Shown here: positions 1-14,948 of the stretch, piece by piece | Layout of the letters: every line of letters starts with the position of its first letter | How positions within the stretch are numbered: the first letter of the stretch is position 1 | Origin: Haliotis asinina | Lineage: Eukaryota > Mollusca > Gastropoda > Lepetellida > Haliotidae | Reading direction: 5' to 3' | Assembly (NCBI RefSeq): GCF_037392515.1 | Contig: NC_090282.1 | Location: 51,670,843 to 51,734,842, forward strand | DNA length: 64,000 nucleotides | The notes under the pieces: generated by a model | What the model was told of the DNA's origin: nothing | The model's input: only the letters and a program-made list of their open reading frames with translations | Databases searched by the model: none | Position numbers and translations under genes: made by a program

Positions 1-1500
1 AACCCTCCTCTATTATTTGAGCTGTTTTTAAGAACTGTAGCTCCGATTCACATTTTTACCTATTTCCAAACCATGATGTATTCCCTTTGACCCTTTCACG
101 GGATTACCCTTCCTCGGGTGCCCAAGTTGACTTTCACGAAACTGTGTTTGGACCCTCTAGCACTCCATCAGGAACCCTCTTCTATCATTTGAGCTGGTTT
201 TAAGAGCTGTAGCTCCGATTCACATTTTTACCTATTTCCAAACCATGATGTATCCACTATTTCCCTTTCACTTGATTACCCTTCCTGGGGTGCCCAACTT
301 GACCTTCAGAAAATTGTGTTTGTACCCTCTTGCACTCCATCAGGAACCCTCATCTATTATTTGAGCTGCTTTTTAGAACTGTAGCTCCGATTCACCTTTT
401 TACCTATCTCCCAACCATGATGTATCCCCTTTGACCCTTTCACGGGATCACCCTTCCTCGGGTCCCAAAGTTGACTTTGACGAAACTTTGTTTTGACCCT
501 CTAGCACTCCATCAGCAACCCTCCTCTATGATTTGAGGTTTTTTTCAGAACTGTAGCTCCGATTCACATTTTTACCTATTTCCAAACCATGATGTATCCC
601 CTTTGACCCTTTCACGGGATTACCCTTCCTGGGGTGCCCAAGTTGACTTTCACGAAACTGTGTTTGGACCCTCTAGCACTCCATCAGGAACCGTCTTCTA
701 TCATTTGAGCTGGTTTTAAGAGCTGCAGCTCCGATTCACATTTTTACCTATTTCCAAACCATGATGTATCCACTATTACCCTTTCACTTGATTACCCTTC
801 CTGGGGTGCCCAACTAGACCTTCAGAAAATTGTGTTTGTACCCTCTTGCACTCCATCAGGAACCCTCCTCTATTATTTGAGCTGTTTTTTAGAACTGTAG
901 CTCCGATTCACATTTTTACCTATTTCCAAACCATGATGTATCCCCTTTGACCCTTTCACGGGATTACCCTTCCTGGGGTGCCCAAGTTGACTTTCACGAA
1001 ACTGTGTTTGGACACTCTAGCATTTCATCAGGAACCCTCCTCTATCATTTGAGCTGGTTTTAAAAGCTGTAACTCCGATACACATTTTTACCTATTTCCA
1101 AACCATGATGTATCCACTATAACCCTTTCACTTGATTACCCTTCCTGGGGTGCCAAACTTGACCTTCAGAAAATTATGTTTGTACCCTCTTGCACTCCAT
1201 CAGGAACCCTCATCTATTATTTGAGCTGGTTTTTAGAACTGTAGCTCCGATTCACCTTTTTACCTATTTCCCAACCATGATGTATCCCCTATGACCCTTT
1301 CACGGGATTACCCTTCCCGGGGTGCCAAAGTTGACTTTCACGAAACTGTGTTTTGACCCTCTAGCACTCCATCAGGAACCCTCCTCTATCATTTGAGGTG
1401 GTTTTCAGAACTGTAGCTCCGATTCACATTTTTACCTATTTCCAAACCATGATGTCTCCCCTATGACCCTTTCACGGGATTACCCTTCCTCGGGTGCCAA

Positions 1501-4500
1501 AGTTGACCTGCACAAAACTGTGTTTGTACACTCTAGCACTAAATCAGGAACCCTCCTCTAATATTTGAGCTGTTTTTTAGAACTGTAGCTCCGATTCACA
1601 TTTTTACCTATTTCCAAACCATGATGTATCCCCTATGACCCTTTCACGGGATTACCCTTCCTCGTGTGCCCAAGTTGACTTTCACGAAACTGTGTTTGGA
1701 CCCTCTAGCACTCCATCAGGAACCCTCCTCTATCATTTGAGCTGGTTTTAAGAGCTGTAGCTCCGATACACATTTTTACCTATTTCCAAACCATGATGTA
1801 TCCATTATGACCATTTCACATGATTACCCTTCCTGGGGTGCCAAACTTGACCTTCAGAAAATTGTGTTTGTACCCTCTTGCACTCCATCAGGAACCCTCA
1901 TCGATTATTTGAGCTACTTTTTAGAACTGTAGCTCCGATTCACATTTTTACCTATTTCCAAACCATGATGTATCCCCTATGACCCTTTCACGGGATCACC
2001 CTTCCTCGGGTGCCAAAGTTGACTTTCACGAAACTTTGTTTTGACCCTCTAGCACTCCATCAGGAACCCTCCTTTATCATTTGAGGTTTTTTTCAGAACT
2101 GTAGCTCCGATTCACATTTTTACCTATTTCCAAACCATGATGTATCCCCTGACACCCTTTCACTTGATTACCCTTCCTCGGGTGCCAAAGTTGACTTTCA
2201 CGAAACTGTGTCTGGACCCTCTAGCACTCCGTCAGGAACCCTCCTCTATCATTTGAGCTGGTTTTTAGAACTGTAGCTCCGATTCACCTTTTTACCTATT
2301 TCCCAACCATGATGTATCCCCTAAGACCCTTTCACGGGATTACCCTTCCTCGGGTGCCAAAGTTGACTTTCACGAAACTGTGTTTTGACCCTCTAGCACT
2401 CCATCAGGAACCCTCCTCTATCATTTGAGGTGGTTTTCAGAACTGTAGCTCCGATTCACATTTTTACCTATTTCCAAACCATGATGTATCCCCTATGACC
2501 CTTTCACGGGATTACCCTTCCTCGGGTGCCAAAGTTGACCTGCACAAAACTGTGTTTGTACACTCTAGCACTAAATCAGGAACCCTCCTCTATTATTTGA
2601 GCTGTTTTTTAGAACTGTAGCTCCGATTCACATTTTTACCTATTTCCAAACCATGATGTATCCCCTATGACCCTTTCACGGGATTACCCTTCCTCGGGTG
2701 CCCAAGTTGACTTTCACGAAACTGTGTTTGGACCCTCTAGCACTCCATCAGGAACCCTCCTCTATCATTTGAGCTGGTTTTAAGAGCTGTAGCTCCGATA
2801 CACATTTTTACCTATTTCCAAACCATGATGTATCCATTATGACCATTTCACATGATTACCCTTCCTGGGGTGCCAAACTTGACCTTCAGAAAATTGTGTT
2901 TGTACCCTCTTGCACTCCATCAGGAACCCTCATCGATTATTTGAGCTACTTTTTAGAACTGTAGCTCCGATTCACCTTTTTACCTATTTCCAAACCATGA
3001 TGTATCCCCTATGACCCTTTCACGGGATCACCCTTCCTCGGGTGCCAAAGTTGACTTTCACGAAACTTTGTTTTGACCCTCTAGCACTCCATCAGGAACC
3101 CTCCTTTATCATTTGAGGTTTTTTTCAGAACTGTAGCTCCGATTCACATTTTTACCTATTTCCAAACCATGATGTATCCCCTGACACCCTTTCAATTGAT
3201 TACCCTTCCTCGGGTGCCAAAGTTGACTTTCACGAAACTGTGTTTGGACCCTCTAGCACTCCGTCAGGAACCCTCCTCTATCATTTGAGCTGGTTTTTAG
3301 AACTGTAGCTCCGATTCACCTTTTTACCTAATTCCCAACCATGATGTATCCCCTAAGACCCTTTCACGGGATTACCCTTCCTCGGGTGCCAAAGTTGACT
3401 TTCACGAAACTGTGTTTTGACCCTCTAGCACTCCATCAGGAACCCTCCTCTATCATTTGAGGTGGTTTTCAGAACTGTAGCTCCGATTCACATTTTTACC
3501 TATTTCCAAACCATGATGTATCCCCTATGACCCTTTCACGGGATTACCCTTCCTCGGGTGCCAAAGTTGACCTGCACAAAACTGTGTTTGTACACTCTAG
3601 CACTAAATCAGGAACCCTCCTCTATTATTTGAGCTGTTTTTTAGAACTGTAGCTCCGATTCACATTTTTACCTATTTCCAAACCATGATGTATCCCCTAT
3701 GACCCTTTCACGGGATTACCCTTCCTCGGGTGCCCAAGTTGACTTTCACGAAACTGTGTTTGGACCCTCTAGCACTCCATCAGGAACCCTCCTCTATCAT
3801 TTGAGCTGGTTTTAAGAGCTGTAGCTCCGATACACATTTTTACCTATTTCCAAACCATGATGTATCCATTATGACCATTTCACATGATTACCCTTCCTGG
3901 GGTGCCAAACTTGACCTTCAGAAAATTGTGTTTGTACCCTCTTGCACTCCATCAGGAACCCTCATCGATTATTTGAGCTACTTTTTAGAACTGTAGCTCC
4001 GATTCACCTTTTTACCTATTTCCAAACCATGATGTATCCCCTATGACCCTTTCACGGGATCACCCTTCCTCGGGTGCCAAAGTTGACTTTCACGAAACTT
4101 TGTTTTGACCCTCTAGCACTCCATCAGGAACCCTCCTTTATCATTTGAGGTTTTTTTCAGAACTGTAGCTCCGATTCACATTTTTACCTATTTCCAAACC
4201 ATGATGTATCCCCTGACACCCTTTCAATTGATTACCCTTCCTCGGGTGCCAAAGTTGACTTTCACGAAACTGTGTTTGGACCCTCTAGCACTCCGTCAGG
4301 AACCCTCCTCTATCATTTGAGCTGGTTTTTAGAACTGTAGCTCCGATTCACCTTTTTACCTAATTCCCAACCATGATGTATCCCCTAAGACCCTTTCACG
4401 GGATTACCCTTCCTCGGGTGCCAAAGTTGACTTTCACGAAACTGTGTTTTGACCCTCTAGCACTCCATCAGGAACCCTCCTCTATCATTTGAGGTGGTTT

Positions 4501-4632
4501 TCAGAACTGTAGCTCCGATTCACATTTTTACCTATTTCCAAACCATGATGTATCCCCTATGACCCTTTCACGGGATTACCCTTCCTCCGGTGCCAAAGTT
4601 GACCTGCACAAAACTGTGTTTGTACACTGTAG
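1501..4632. repeat. Six-monomer higher-order repeat (1,032 bp)
   Basis: The variant AGTTGACCTGCACAAAACTG starts at 1501, 2533, 3565 and 4597, each exactly 1,032 bases (6 x 172) apart. The monomers between share the same private variants in the same order, for example ATCGATTATTTGAGCTAC and CCCTGACACCCTTTCA. The next copy, at 5628, is 1,031 away because one base is lost in a CTTGATACCC variant. This is a homogenised higher-order unit, a sign of recent unequal exchange or amplification. Confidence 0.9.
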
Positions 4633-7600
4633 CACTAAATCAGGAACCCTCCTCTATTATTTGAGCTGTTTTTAAGAACTGTAGCTCCGATTCACATTTT
4701 TACCTATTTCCAAACCATGATGTATTCCCTTTGACCCTTTCACGGGATTACCCTTCCTCGGGTGCCCAAGTTGACTTTCACGAAACTGTGTTTGGACCCT
4801 CTAGCACTCCATCAGGAACCCTCTTCTATCATTTGAGCTGGTTTTAAGAGCTGTAGCTCCGATTCACATTTTTACCTATTTCCAAACCATGATGTATCCA
4901 CTATTTCCCTTTCACTTGATTACCCTTCCTGGGGTGCCCAACTTGACCTTCAGAAAATTGTGTTTGTACCCTCTTGCACTCCATCAGGAACCCTCATCTA
5001 TTATTTGAGCTGCTTTTTAGAACTGTAGCTCCGATTCACCTTTTTACCTATCTCCCAACCATGATGTATCCCCTTTGACCCTTTCACGGGATCACCCTTC
5101 CTCGGGTCCCAAAGTTGACTTTGACGAAACTTTGTTTTGACCCTCTAGCACTCCATCAGCAACCCTCCTCTATGATTTGAGGTTTTTTTCAGAACTGTAG
5201 CTCCGATTCACATTTTTACCTATTTCCAAACCATGATGTATCCCCTTTGACCCTTTCACTTGATACCCTTCCTGGGGTGCCCAATTTGACTTTCACGAAA
5301 CTGTGTTTGGACCCTCTAGCATTTCATCAGGAACCCTCCTCTATCATTTGAGCTGGTTTTAAGAGCTGTAACTCCGATTCACATTTTTACCTATTTCCAA
5401 ACCCTGATGTATCCACTATTACCCTTTCACTTGATTACCCTTCCTCGGGTGCTAAACTTGACCTTCATAAAATTGTGTTTGTACCCTTTTCAACTCCATC
5501 AGAAACCCTCATCTATTATTTGAGCTGGTTTTTAGAACTGTAGCTCCGATTCACATTTTTACCTATTTCCAAACCATGATGTATCCCCTATGACCCTTTC
5601 ACGGGATCACCCTTCCTCCGGTGCCAAAGTTGACCTGCACAAAACTGTGTTTGTACACTGTAGCACTAAATCAGGAACCCTCCTCTATTATTTGAGCTGT
5701 TTTTAAGAACTGTAGCTCCGATTCACATTTTTACCTATTTCCAAACCATGATGTATTCCCTTTGACCCTTTCACGGGATTACCCTTCCTCGGGTGCCCAA
5801 GTTGACTTTCACGAAACTGTGTTTGGACCCTCTAGCACTCCATCAGGAACCCTCTTCTATCATTTGAGCTGGTTTTAAGAGCTGTAGCTCCGATTCACAT
5901 TTTTACCTATTTCCAAACCATGATGTATACACTATTTCCCTTTCACTTGATTACCCTTCCTGGGGTGCCCAACTTGACCTTCAGAAAATTGTGTTTGTAC
6001 CCTCTTGCACTCCATCAGGAACCCTCATCTATTATTTGAGCTGCTTTTTAGAACTGTAGCTCCGATTCACCTTTTTACCTATCTCCCAACCATGATGTAT
6101 CCCCTTTGACCCTTTCACGGGATCACCCTTCCTCGGGTCCCAAAGTTGACTTTGACGAAACTTTGTTTTGACCCTCTAGCACTCCATCAGCAACCCTCCT
6201 CTATGATTTGAGGTTTTTTTCAGAACTGTAGCTCCGATTCACATTTTTACCTATTTCCAAACCATGATGTATCCCCTTTGACCCTTTCACTTGATACCCT
6301 TCCTGGGGTGCCCAATTTGACTTTCACGAAACTGTGTTTGGACCCTCTAGCATTTCATCAGGAACCCTCCTCTATCATTTGAGCTGGTTTTAAGAGCTGT
6401 AACTCCGATTCACATTTTTACCTATTTCCAAACCCTGATGTATCCACTATTACCCTTTCACTTGATTACCCTTCCTCGGGTGCTAAACTTGACCTTCATA
6501 AAATTGTGTTTGTACCCTTTTCAACTCCATCAGAAACCCTCATCTATTATTTGAGCTGGTTTTTAGAACTGTAGCTCCGATTCATATTTTTACCTATTTC
6601 CCAACCATGATGTATCCCCTATGACCCTTTCACGGGATTACCCTTCCTGGGGTGCCCAAGTTGACTTTCACGAAACTGTGTTTGTACACTCTAGCACTAA
6701 ATCAGGAACCCTCCTCTATTATTTGAGCTGTTTTTTAGAACTGTAGCTCCGATTCACATTTTTACCTATTTCCAAACCATGATGTATCCCCTTTGACCCT
6801 TTCACGGGATTACCCTTCCTGGGGTGCCCAAGTTGACTTTCACGAAACTGTGTTTGGACACTCTAGCATTTCATCAGGAACCCTCCTCTATCATTTGAGC
6901 TGGTTTTAAAAGCTGTAACTCCGATACACATTTTTACCTATTTCCAAACCCTGATGTATCCACTATAGCCCTTTCACTTGATTACCCTTCCTGGGGTGCC
7001 AAACTTGACCTTCAGAAAATTATGTTTGTACCCTCTTGCACTCCATCAGGAACCCTCATCTATTATTTGAGCTGGTTTTTAGAACTGTAGCTCCGATTCA
7101 CCTTTTTACCTATTTCCAAACCATGATGTATCCCCTATGACCCTTTCACGGGATTACCCTTCCCGAGGTGCCAAAGTTGACTTTCACGAAACTGTGTTTT
7201 GACCCTCTAGCACTCCATCAGGAACCCTCCTCTATCATTTGAGGTGGTTTTCAGAACTGTAGCTCCGATTCACATTTTTACCTATTTCCAAACCATGATG
7301 TATCCCCTATGACCCTTTCACGGGATTACCCTTCCTCGGGTGCCCAAGTTGACTTTCACGAAACTGTGTTTGGACCCTCTAGCACTCCATCAGGAACCCT
7401 CCTCTATCATTTGAGCTGGTTTTAAGAGCTGTAGCTCCGATACACATTTTTACCTATTTCCAAACCATGATGTATCCATTATGACCATTTCACATGATTA
7501 CCCTTCTTGGGGTGCCAAACTTGACCTTCAGAAAATTGTGTTTGTACCCTCTTGCACTCCATCAGGAACCCTCATCGATTATTTGAGCTACTTTTTAGAA

Positions 7601-10600
7601 CTGTAGCTCCGATTCACCTTTTTACCTATTTCCAAACCATGATGTATCCCCTATGACCCTTTCACGGGATCACCCTTCCTCGGGTGCCAAAGTTGACTTT
7701 CACGAAACTTTGTTTTGACCCTCTAGCACTCCATCAGGAACCCTCCTTTATCATTTGAGGTTTTCTTCAGAACTGTAGCTCCGATTCACATTTTTACCTA
7801 TTTCCAAACCATGATGTATCCCCTGACACCCTTTCACTTGATTACCCTTCCTCGGGTGCCAAAGTTGACTTTCACGAAACTGTGTTTGGACCCTCTAGCA
7901 CTCCGTCAGGAACCCTCCTAAATCATTTGAGCTGGTTTTTAGAACTGTAGCTCCAATTCACCTTTTTACCTATTTCCCAACCATGATGTATCCCCTAAGA
8001 CCCTTTCACGGGATTACCCTTCCTCGGGTGCCAAAGTTGACTTTCACGAAACTGTGTTTTGACCCTCTAGCACTCCATCAGGAACCCTCCTCTATCATTT
8101 GAGCTGGTTTTCAGAACTGTAGCTCCGATTCACATTTTTACCTATTTCCAAACCATGATGTATCCCCTATGACCCTTTCACGGGATCACCCTTCCTCCGG
8201 TGCCAAAGTTGACCTGCACAAAACTGTGTTTGTACACTCTAGCACTAAAGCAGGAACCCTCCTCTATTATTTGAGCTGTTTTTAAGAACTGTAGCTCCGA
8301 TTCACATTTTTACCTATTTCCAAACCATGATGTATTCCCTTTGACCCTTTCACGGGATTACCCTTCCTCGGGTGCCCAAGTTGACTTTCACGAAACTGTG
8401 TTTGGACCCTCTAGCACTCCATCAGGAACCCTCTTCTATCATTTGAGCTGGTTTTAAGAGCTGTAGCTCCGATTCACATTTTTACCTATTTCCAAACCAT
8501 GATGTATCCACTATTTCCCTTTCACTTGATTACCCTTCCTGGGGTGCCCAACTTGACCTTCAGAAAATTGTGTTTGTACCCTCTTGCACTCCATCAGGAA
8601 CCCTCATCTATTATTTGAGCTGCTTTTTAGAACTGTAGCTCCGATTCACCTTTTTACCTATTTCCCAACCATGATGTATCCCCTTTGACCCTTTCACGGG
8701 ATCACCCTTCCTCGGGTCCCAAAGTTGACTTTGACGAAACTTTGCTTTGACCCTCTAGCACTCCATCAGCAACCCTCCTCTATGATTTGAGGTTTTTTTC
8801 AGAACTGTAGCTCCGATTCACATTTTTACCTATTTCCAAACCATGATGTATCCCCTTTGACCCTTTCACTTGATACCCTTCCTGGGGTGCCCAATTTGAC
8901 TTTCACGAAACTGTGTTTGGACCCTCTAGCATTTCATCAGGAACCCTCCTCTATCATTTGAGCTGGTTTTAAGAGCTGTAACTCCGATTCACATTTTTAC
9001 CTATTTCCAAACCCTGATGTATCCACTATTACCCTTTCACTTGATTACCCTTCCTGGGGTGCTAAACTTGACCTTCATAAAATTGTGTTTGTACCCTTTT
9101 CAACTCCATCAGAAACCCTCATCTATTATTTGAGCTGGTTTTTAGAACTGTAGCTCCGATTCACATTTTTACCTATTTCCCAACCATGATGTATCCCCTA
9201 TGACCCTTTCACGGGATTACCCTTCCTGGGGTGCCCAAGTTGACTTTCACGAAACTGTGTTTGTACACTCTAGCACTCCATCAGGAACCCTCCTCTATTA
9301 TTTGAGCTGTTTTTTAGAACTGTAGCTCCGATTCACATTTTTACCTATTTCCAAACCATGATGTATCCCCTTTGACCCTTTCACATGATTACCCTTCCTG
9401 GGGTGCCAAACTTGACCTTCAGAAAATTGTGTTTGTACCCTTTTGCACTCAATCAGGAACCCTCCTCTATCATTTGAGGTGGTTTTCAGAACTGTAGCTC
9501 CGATTCACATTTTTACCTATTTCCAAACCATGATGTATCCCCTATGACCCTTTCACGGTATTACCCTTCCTCGGGTGCCAAACTTGACCTGCACAAAACT
9601 GTGTTTGTACACTCTAGCACTAAATCAGGAACCCTCCTCTATTATTTGAGCTGTTTTTAAGAACTGTAGCTCCGATTCACATTTTTACCTATTTCCAAAC
9701 CATGATGTATCCCCTTTGACCCTTTCACGGGATTACCCTTCCTGGGGTGCCCAAGTTGACTTTCACGAAACTGTGTTTGGACCCTCTAGCACTCCATCAG
9801 GAACCGTCTTCTATCATTTGAGCTGGTTTTAAGAGTCGAGATCCGATTCACATTTTTACCTATTTCCAAACCATGATGTATCCACTATTACCCTTTCACT
9901 TGATTACCCTTCCTGGGGTGCCCAACTAGACCTTCAGAAAATTGTGTTTGTACCCTCTTGCACTCCATCAGGAACCCTCATCTATTATTTGAGCTGGTTT
10001 TTAGAACTGTAGCTCCGATTCACCTTTTTACCTATTTCCCAACCATGATGTATCCCCTATGACCCTTTCACGGGATTACCATTCCCGGGGTGCCAAAGTT
10101 GACTTTCACGAAACTGTGTTTTGACCCTCTAGCACTCCATCAGGAACCCTCCTCTATCATTTGAGCTGGTTTTAAGAGCTGTAACTCCGATACACATTTT
10201 TACCTATTTCCAAACCATGATGTATCCACTATGACCATTTCACATGATTACCCTTCCTGGGGTGCCAAACTTGACCTTCAGAAAATTGTGTTTGTACCCT
10301 CTTGCACTCCATCAGGAACCCTCATCGATTATTTGAGCTTCTTTTTAGAACTGTAGCTCCGATTCACCTTTTTACCTATTTCCAAACCATGATGTATCCC
10401 CTATGACCCTTTCACGGGATCACCCTTCCTCGGGTCCCAAAGTTGACTTTCACGAAACTTTGTTTTGACCCTCTAGCACTCCATCAGCAACCCTCCTCTA
10501 TGATTTGAGGTTTTTTTCAGAACTGTAGCTCCGATTCACATTTTTACCTATTTCCAAACCATGATGTATCCCCTTTGACCCTTTCACTTGATACCCTTCC

Positions 10601-13600
10601 TGGGGTGCCCAATTTGACTTTCACGAAACTGTGTTTGGACCCTCTAGCATTTCATCAGGAACCCTCCTCTATCATTTGAGCTGGTTTTAAGAGCTGTAAC
10701 TCCGATTCACATTTTTACCTATTTCCAAACCATGATGTATCCACTATTACCCTTTCACTTGATTACCCTTCCTGGGGTGCTAAACTTGACCTTCATAAAA
10801 TTGTGTTTGTACCCTTTTCAACTCCATCAGAAACCCTCATCTATTATTTGAGCTGGTTTTTAGAACTGTAGCTCCGATTCACATTTTTACCTATTTCCCA
10901 ACCATGATGTATCCCCTATGACCCTTTCACGGGATTACCCTTCCTGGGGTGCCCAAGTTGACTTTCACGAAACTGTGTTTGTACACTCTAGCACTCCATC
11001 AGGAACCCTCCTCTATTATTTGAGCTGTTTTTTAGAACTGTAGCTCCGATTCACATTTTTACCTATTTACAAACCATGATGTATCCCCTTTGACCCTTTC
11101 ACATGATTACCCTTCCTGGGGTGCCAAAGTTGACCTTCAGAAAATTGTGTTTCTACCCTTTTGCACTCAATCAGGAACCCTCCTCTATCATTTGAGGTGG
11201 TTTTCAGAACTGTAGCTCCGATTCACATTTTTACCTATTTCCAAACCATGATGTATCCCCTATGACCCTTTCACGGGATTACCCTTCCTCGGGTGCCAAA
11301 GTTGACCTGCACAAAACTGTGTTTGTACACTCTAGCACTAAATCAGGAACCCTCCTCTATTATTTGAGCTGTTTTTAAGAACTGTAGCTCCGATTCACAT
11401 TTTTACCTATTTCCAAACCATGATGTATCCCCTTTGACCCTTTCACGGGATTACCCTTCCTGGGGTGCCCAAGTTGACTTTCACGAAACTGTGTTTGGAC
11501 CCTCTAGCACTCCATCAGGAACCGTCTTCTATCATTTGAGCTGGTTTTAAGAGCTGTAGCTCCGATTCACATTTTTACCTATTTCCAAACCATGATGTAT
11601 CCACTATTACCCTTTCACTTGATTACCCTTCCTGGGGTGCCCAACTAGACCTTCAGAAAATTGTGTTTGTACCCTCTTGCACTCCATCAGGAACCCTCAT
11701 CTATTATTTGAGCTGGTTTTTAGAACTGTAGCTCCGATTCACCTTTTTACCTATTTCCCAACCATGATGTATCCCCTATGACCCTTTCACGGGATTACCC
11801 TTCCCGGGGTGCCAAAGTTGACTTTCACGAAACTGTGTTTTGACCCTCTAGCACTCCATCAGGAACCCTCCTCTATCATTTGAGCTGGTTTTAAGAGCTG
11901 TAACTCCGATACACATTTTTACCTATTTCCAAACCATGATGTATCCACTATGACCATTTCACATGATTACCCTTCCTGGGGTGCCAAACTTGACCTTCAG
12001 AAAATTGTGTTTGTACCCTCTTGCACTCCATCAGGAACCCTCATCGATTATTTGAGCTACTTTTTAGAACTGTAGCTCCGATTCACCTTTTTACCTATTT
12101 CCAAACCATGATGTATCCCCTATGACCCTTTCACGGGATCACCCTTCCTCGGGTGCCAAAGTTGACTTTCACGAAACTTTGTTTTGACCCTCTAGCACTC
12201 CATCAGGAACCCTCCTTTATCATTTGAGGTTTTTTTCAGAACTGTAGCTCCGATTCACATTTTTACCTATTTCCAAACCATGATGTATCCCCTGACACCC
12301 TTTCACTTGATTACCCTTCCTGGGGTGCCAAAGTTGACTTTCACGAAACTGTGTTTGGACCCTCTAGCACTCCGTCAGGAACCCTCCTCTATCATTTGAG
12401 CTGGTTTTTAGAACTGTAGCTCCGATTCACCTTTTTACCTATTTCCCAACCATGATGTATCCCCTAAGACCCTTTCACGGGATTACCCTTCCTCGGGTGC
12501 CAAAGTTGACTTTCACGAAACTGTGTTTTGACCCTCTAGCACTCCATCAGGAACCCTCCTCTATCATTTGAGGTGGTTTTCAGAACTGTAGCTCCGATTC
12601 ACATTTTTACCTATTTCCAAACCATGATGTATCCTGTATAAAACTTTCACGGGATTACCCTTCCTTTGGTGCCAAAGTTGACCTGCACAAAACTGTGTTT
12701 GTACACTGTAGCACTAAATCAGGAACCCTCCTCTATTATTTGAGCTGTTTTTTAGAACTGTAGCTCCGATTCACATTTTTACCTATTTCCAAACCATGAT
12801 GTATCCCCTTTGACCCTTTCACGGGATTACCCTTCCTGGGGTGCCAAACTTGACCTTCGGAAAATTGTGTTTGTACCCTTTTGCACTCAATCAGGAACCC
12901 TCCTCTATCATTTGAGGTGGTTTTCAGAACTGTAGCTCCGATTCACATTTTTACCTATTTCCAAACCATGATGTATCCCCTATGACCCTTTCACGGGATC
13001 ACCCTTCCTCCGGTGCCAAAGTTGACCTGCACAAAACTGTGTTTGTACACTCTAGCACTAAATCAGGAACCCTCCTCTATTATTTGAGCTGTTTTTAAGA
13101 ACTGTAGCTCCGATTCACATTTTTACCTATTTCCAAACCATGATGTATTCCCTTTGACCCTTTCACGGGATTACCCTTCCTCGGGTGCCCAAGTTGACTT
13201 TCACGAAACTGTGTTTGGACCCTCTAGCACTCCATCAGGAACCCTCTTCTATCATTTGAGCTGGTTTTAAGAGCTGTAGCTCCGATTCACATTTTTACCT
13301 ATTTCCAAACCATGATGTATCCACTATTACCCTTTCACTTGATTACCCTTCCTCGGGTGCCCAACTTCACCTTCAGAAAATTGTGTTTGTACCCTCTTGC
13401 ACTCCATCAGGAACCCTCATCTATTATTTGAGCTGCTTTTTAGAACTGTAGCTCCGATTCACCTTTTTACCTATTTCCCAACCATGATGTATCCCCTTTG
13501 ACCCTTTCACGGGATCACCCTTCCTCGGGTGCCAAAGTTGACTTTGACGAAACTTTGTTTTGACCCTCTAGCACTCCATCAGGAACCCTCATCTATTATT

Positions 13601-14180
13601 TGAGCTGTTTTTTAGAACTGTAGCTCCGATTCACCTTTTTACTTATTTCCAAACCATGATGTATCCCCTTTGACCCTTTCACGGGATTACCCTTCCTGGG
13701 GTGCCAAAACTGACCTTCACAAAACTGTGTTTGTACACTCTCGCACTCCATCAGGAACCCTCCTCTATTATTTGAGCTGTTTTTTAGAACTGTAGCTCCG
13801 ATTCACATTTTTACCTATTTCCAAACCATGATGTATCCCCTGACACCCTTTCACTTGATTACCCTTCCTCGGGTGCCAAAGTTGACTTTCACGAAACTGT
13901 GTTTGGACCCTCTAGCACTCCGTCAGGAACCCTCCTCTATCATTTGAGCTGGTTTTTAGAACTGTAGCTCCGATTCACATTTTTACCTATTTCCCAACCA
14001 TGATGTATCCCCTAAGACCCTTTCACGGGATTACCCTTCCTCGGGTGCCAAAGTTGACTTTCACGAAACTGTGTTTTGACCCTCTAGCACTCCATCAGGA
14101 ACCCTCCTCTATCATTTGAGGTGGTTTTCAGAACTGTAGCTCCGATTCACATTTTTACCTATTTCCAAACCATGATGTAT

Positions 14181-14948
14181 CCTGTATAACCCTTTCACGG
14201 GATTACCCTTCCTTTGGTGCCAAAGTTGACCTGCACAAAACTGTGTTTGTACACTAGCACTCCATCAGGAACCCTCCTCTATTATTTGAGCTGTTTTTTA
14301 GAACTGTAGCTCCGATTCACATTTTTACCTATTTCCAAACCATGATGTATCCCCTTTGACCCTTTCACGGGATTACCCTTCCTGGGGTGCCAAAACTGAC
14401 CTTCACAAAACTGTGTTTGTACACTCTCGCACTCCATCAGGAACCCTCCTCTATTATTTGAGCTGTTTTTTAGAACTGTAGCTCCGATTCACATTTTTAC
14501 CTATTTCCAAACCATGATGTATCCCCTCACACCCTTTCACTTGATTACCCTTCCTCGGGTGCCAAAGTTGACTTTCACGAAACTGTGTTTGGACCCTCTA
14601 GCACTCCGTCAGGAACCCTCCTCTATCATTTGAGCTGGTTTTTAGAACTGTAGCTCCGATTCACATTTTTACCTATTTCCCAACCATGATGTATCCCCTA
14701 AGACCCTTTCACGGGATTACCCTTCCTCGGGTGCCAAAGTTGACTTTCACGAAACTGTGTTTTGACCCTCTAGCACTCCATCAGGAACCCTCCTCTATCA
14801 TTTGAGGTGGTTTTCAGAACTGTAGCTCCGATTCACATTTTTACCTATTTCCAAACCATGATGTATCCTGTATAACCCTTTCACGGGATTACCCTTCCTT
14901 TGGTGCCAAAGTTGACCTGCACAAAACTGTGTTTGTACACTCTAGCAC
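14181..14948. repeat. Four-monomer higher-order repeat (~686 bp)
   Basis: The rare variant CCTGTATAACCC occurs at 14181 and 14867, about 686 bases apart (4 x 172 minus 2). The intervening monomers, including a CACTCTCGCACTCC type and a CCTAAGACCC type, repeat in the same order. A shortened junction, GTACACTAGCACTCC, marks one copy. This shows that the higher-order period differs from the six-monomer block near the left end. Confidence 0.7.
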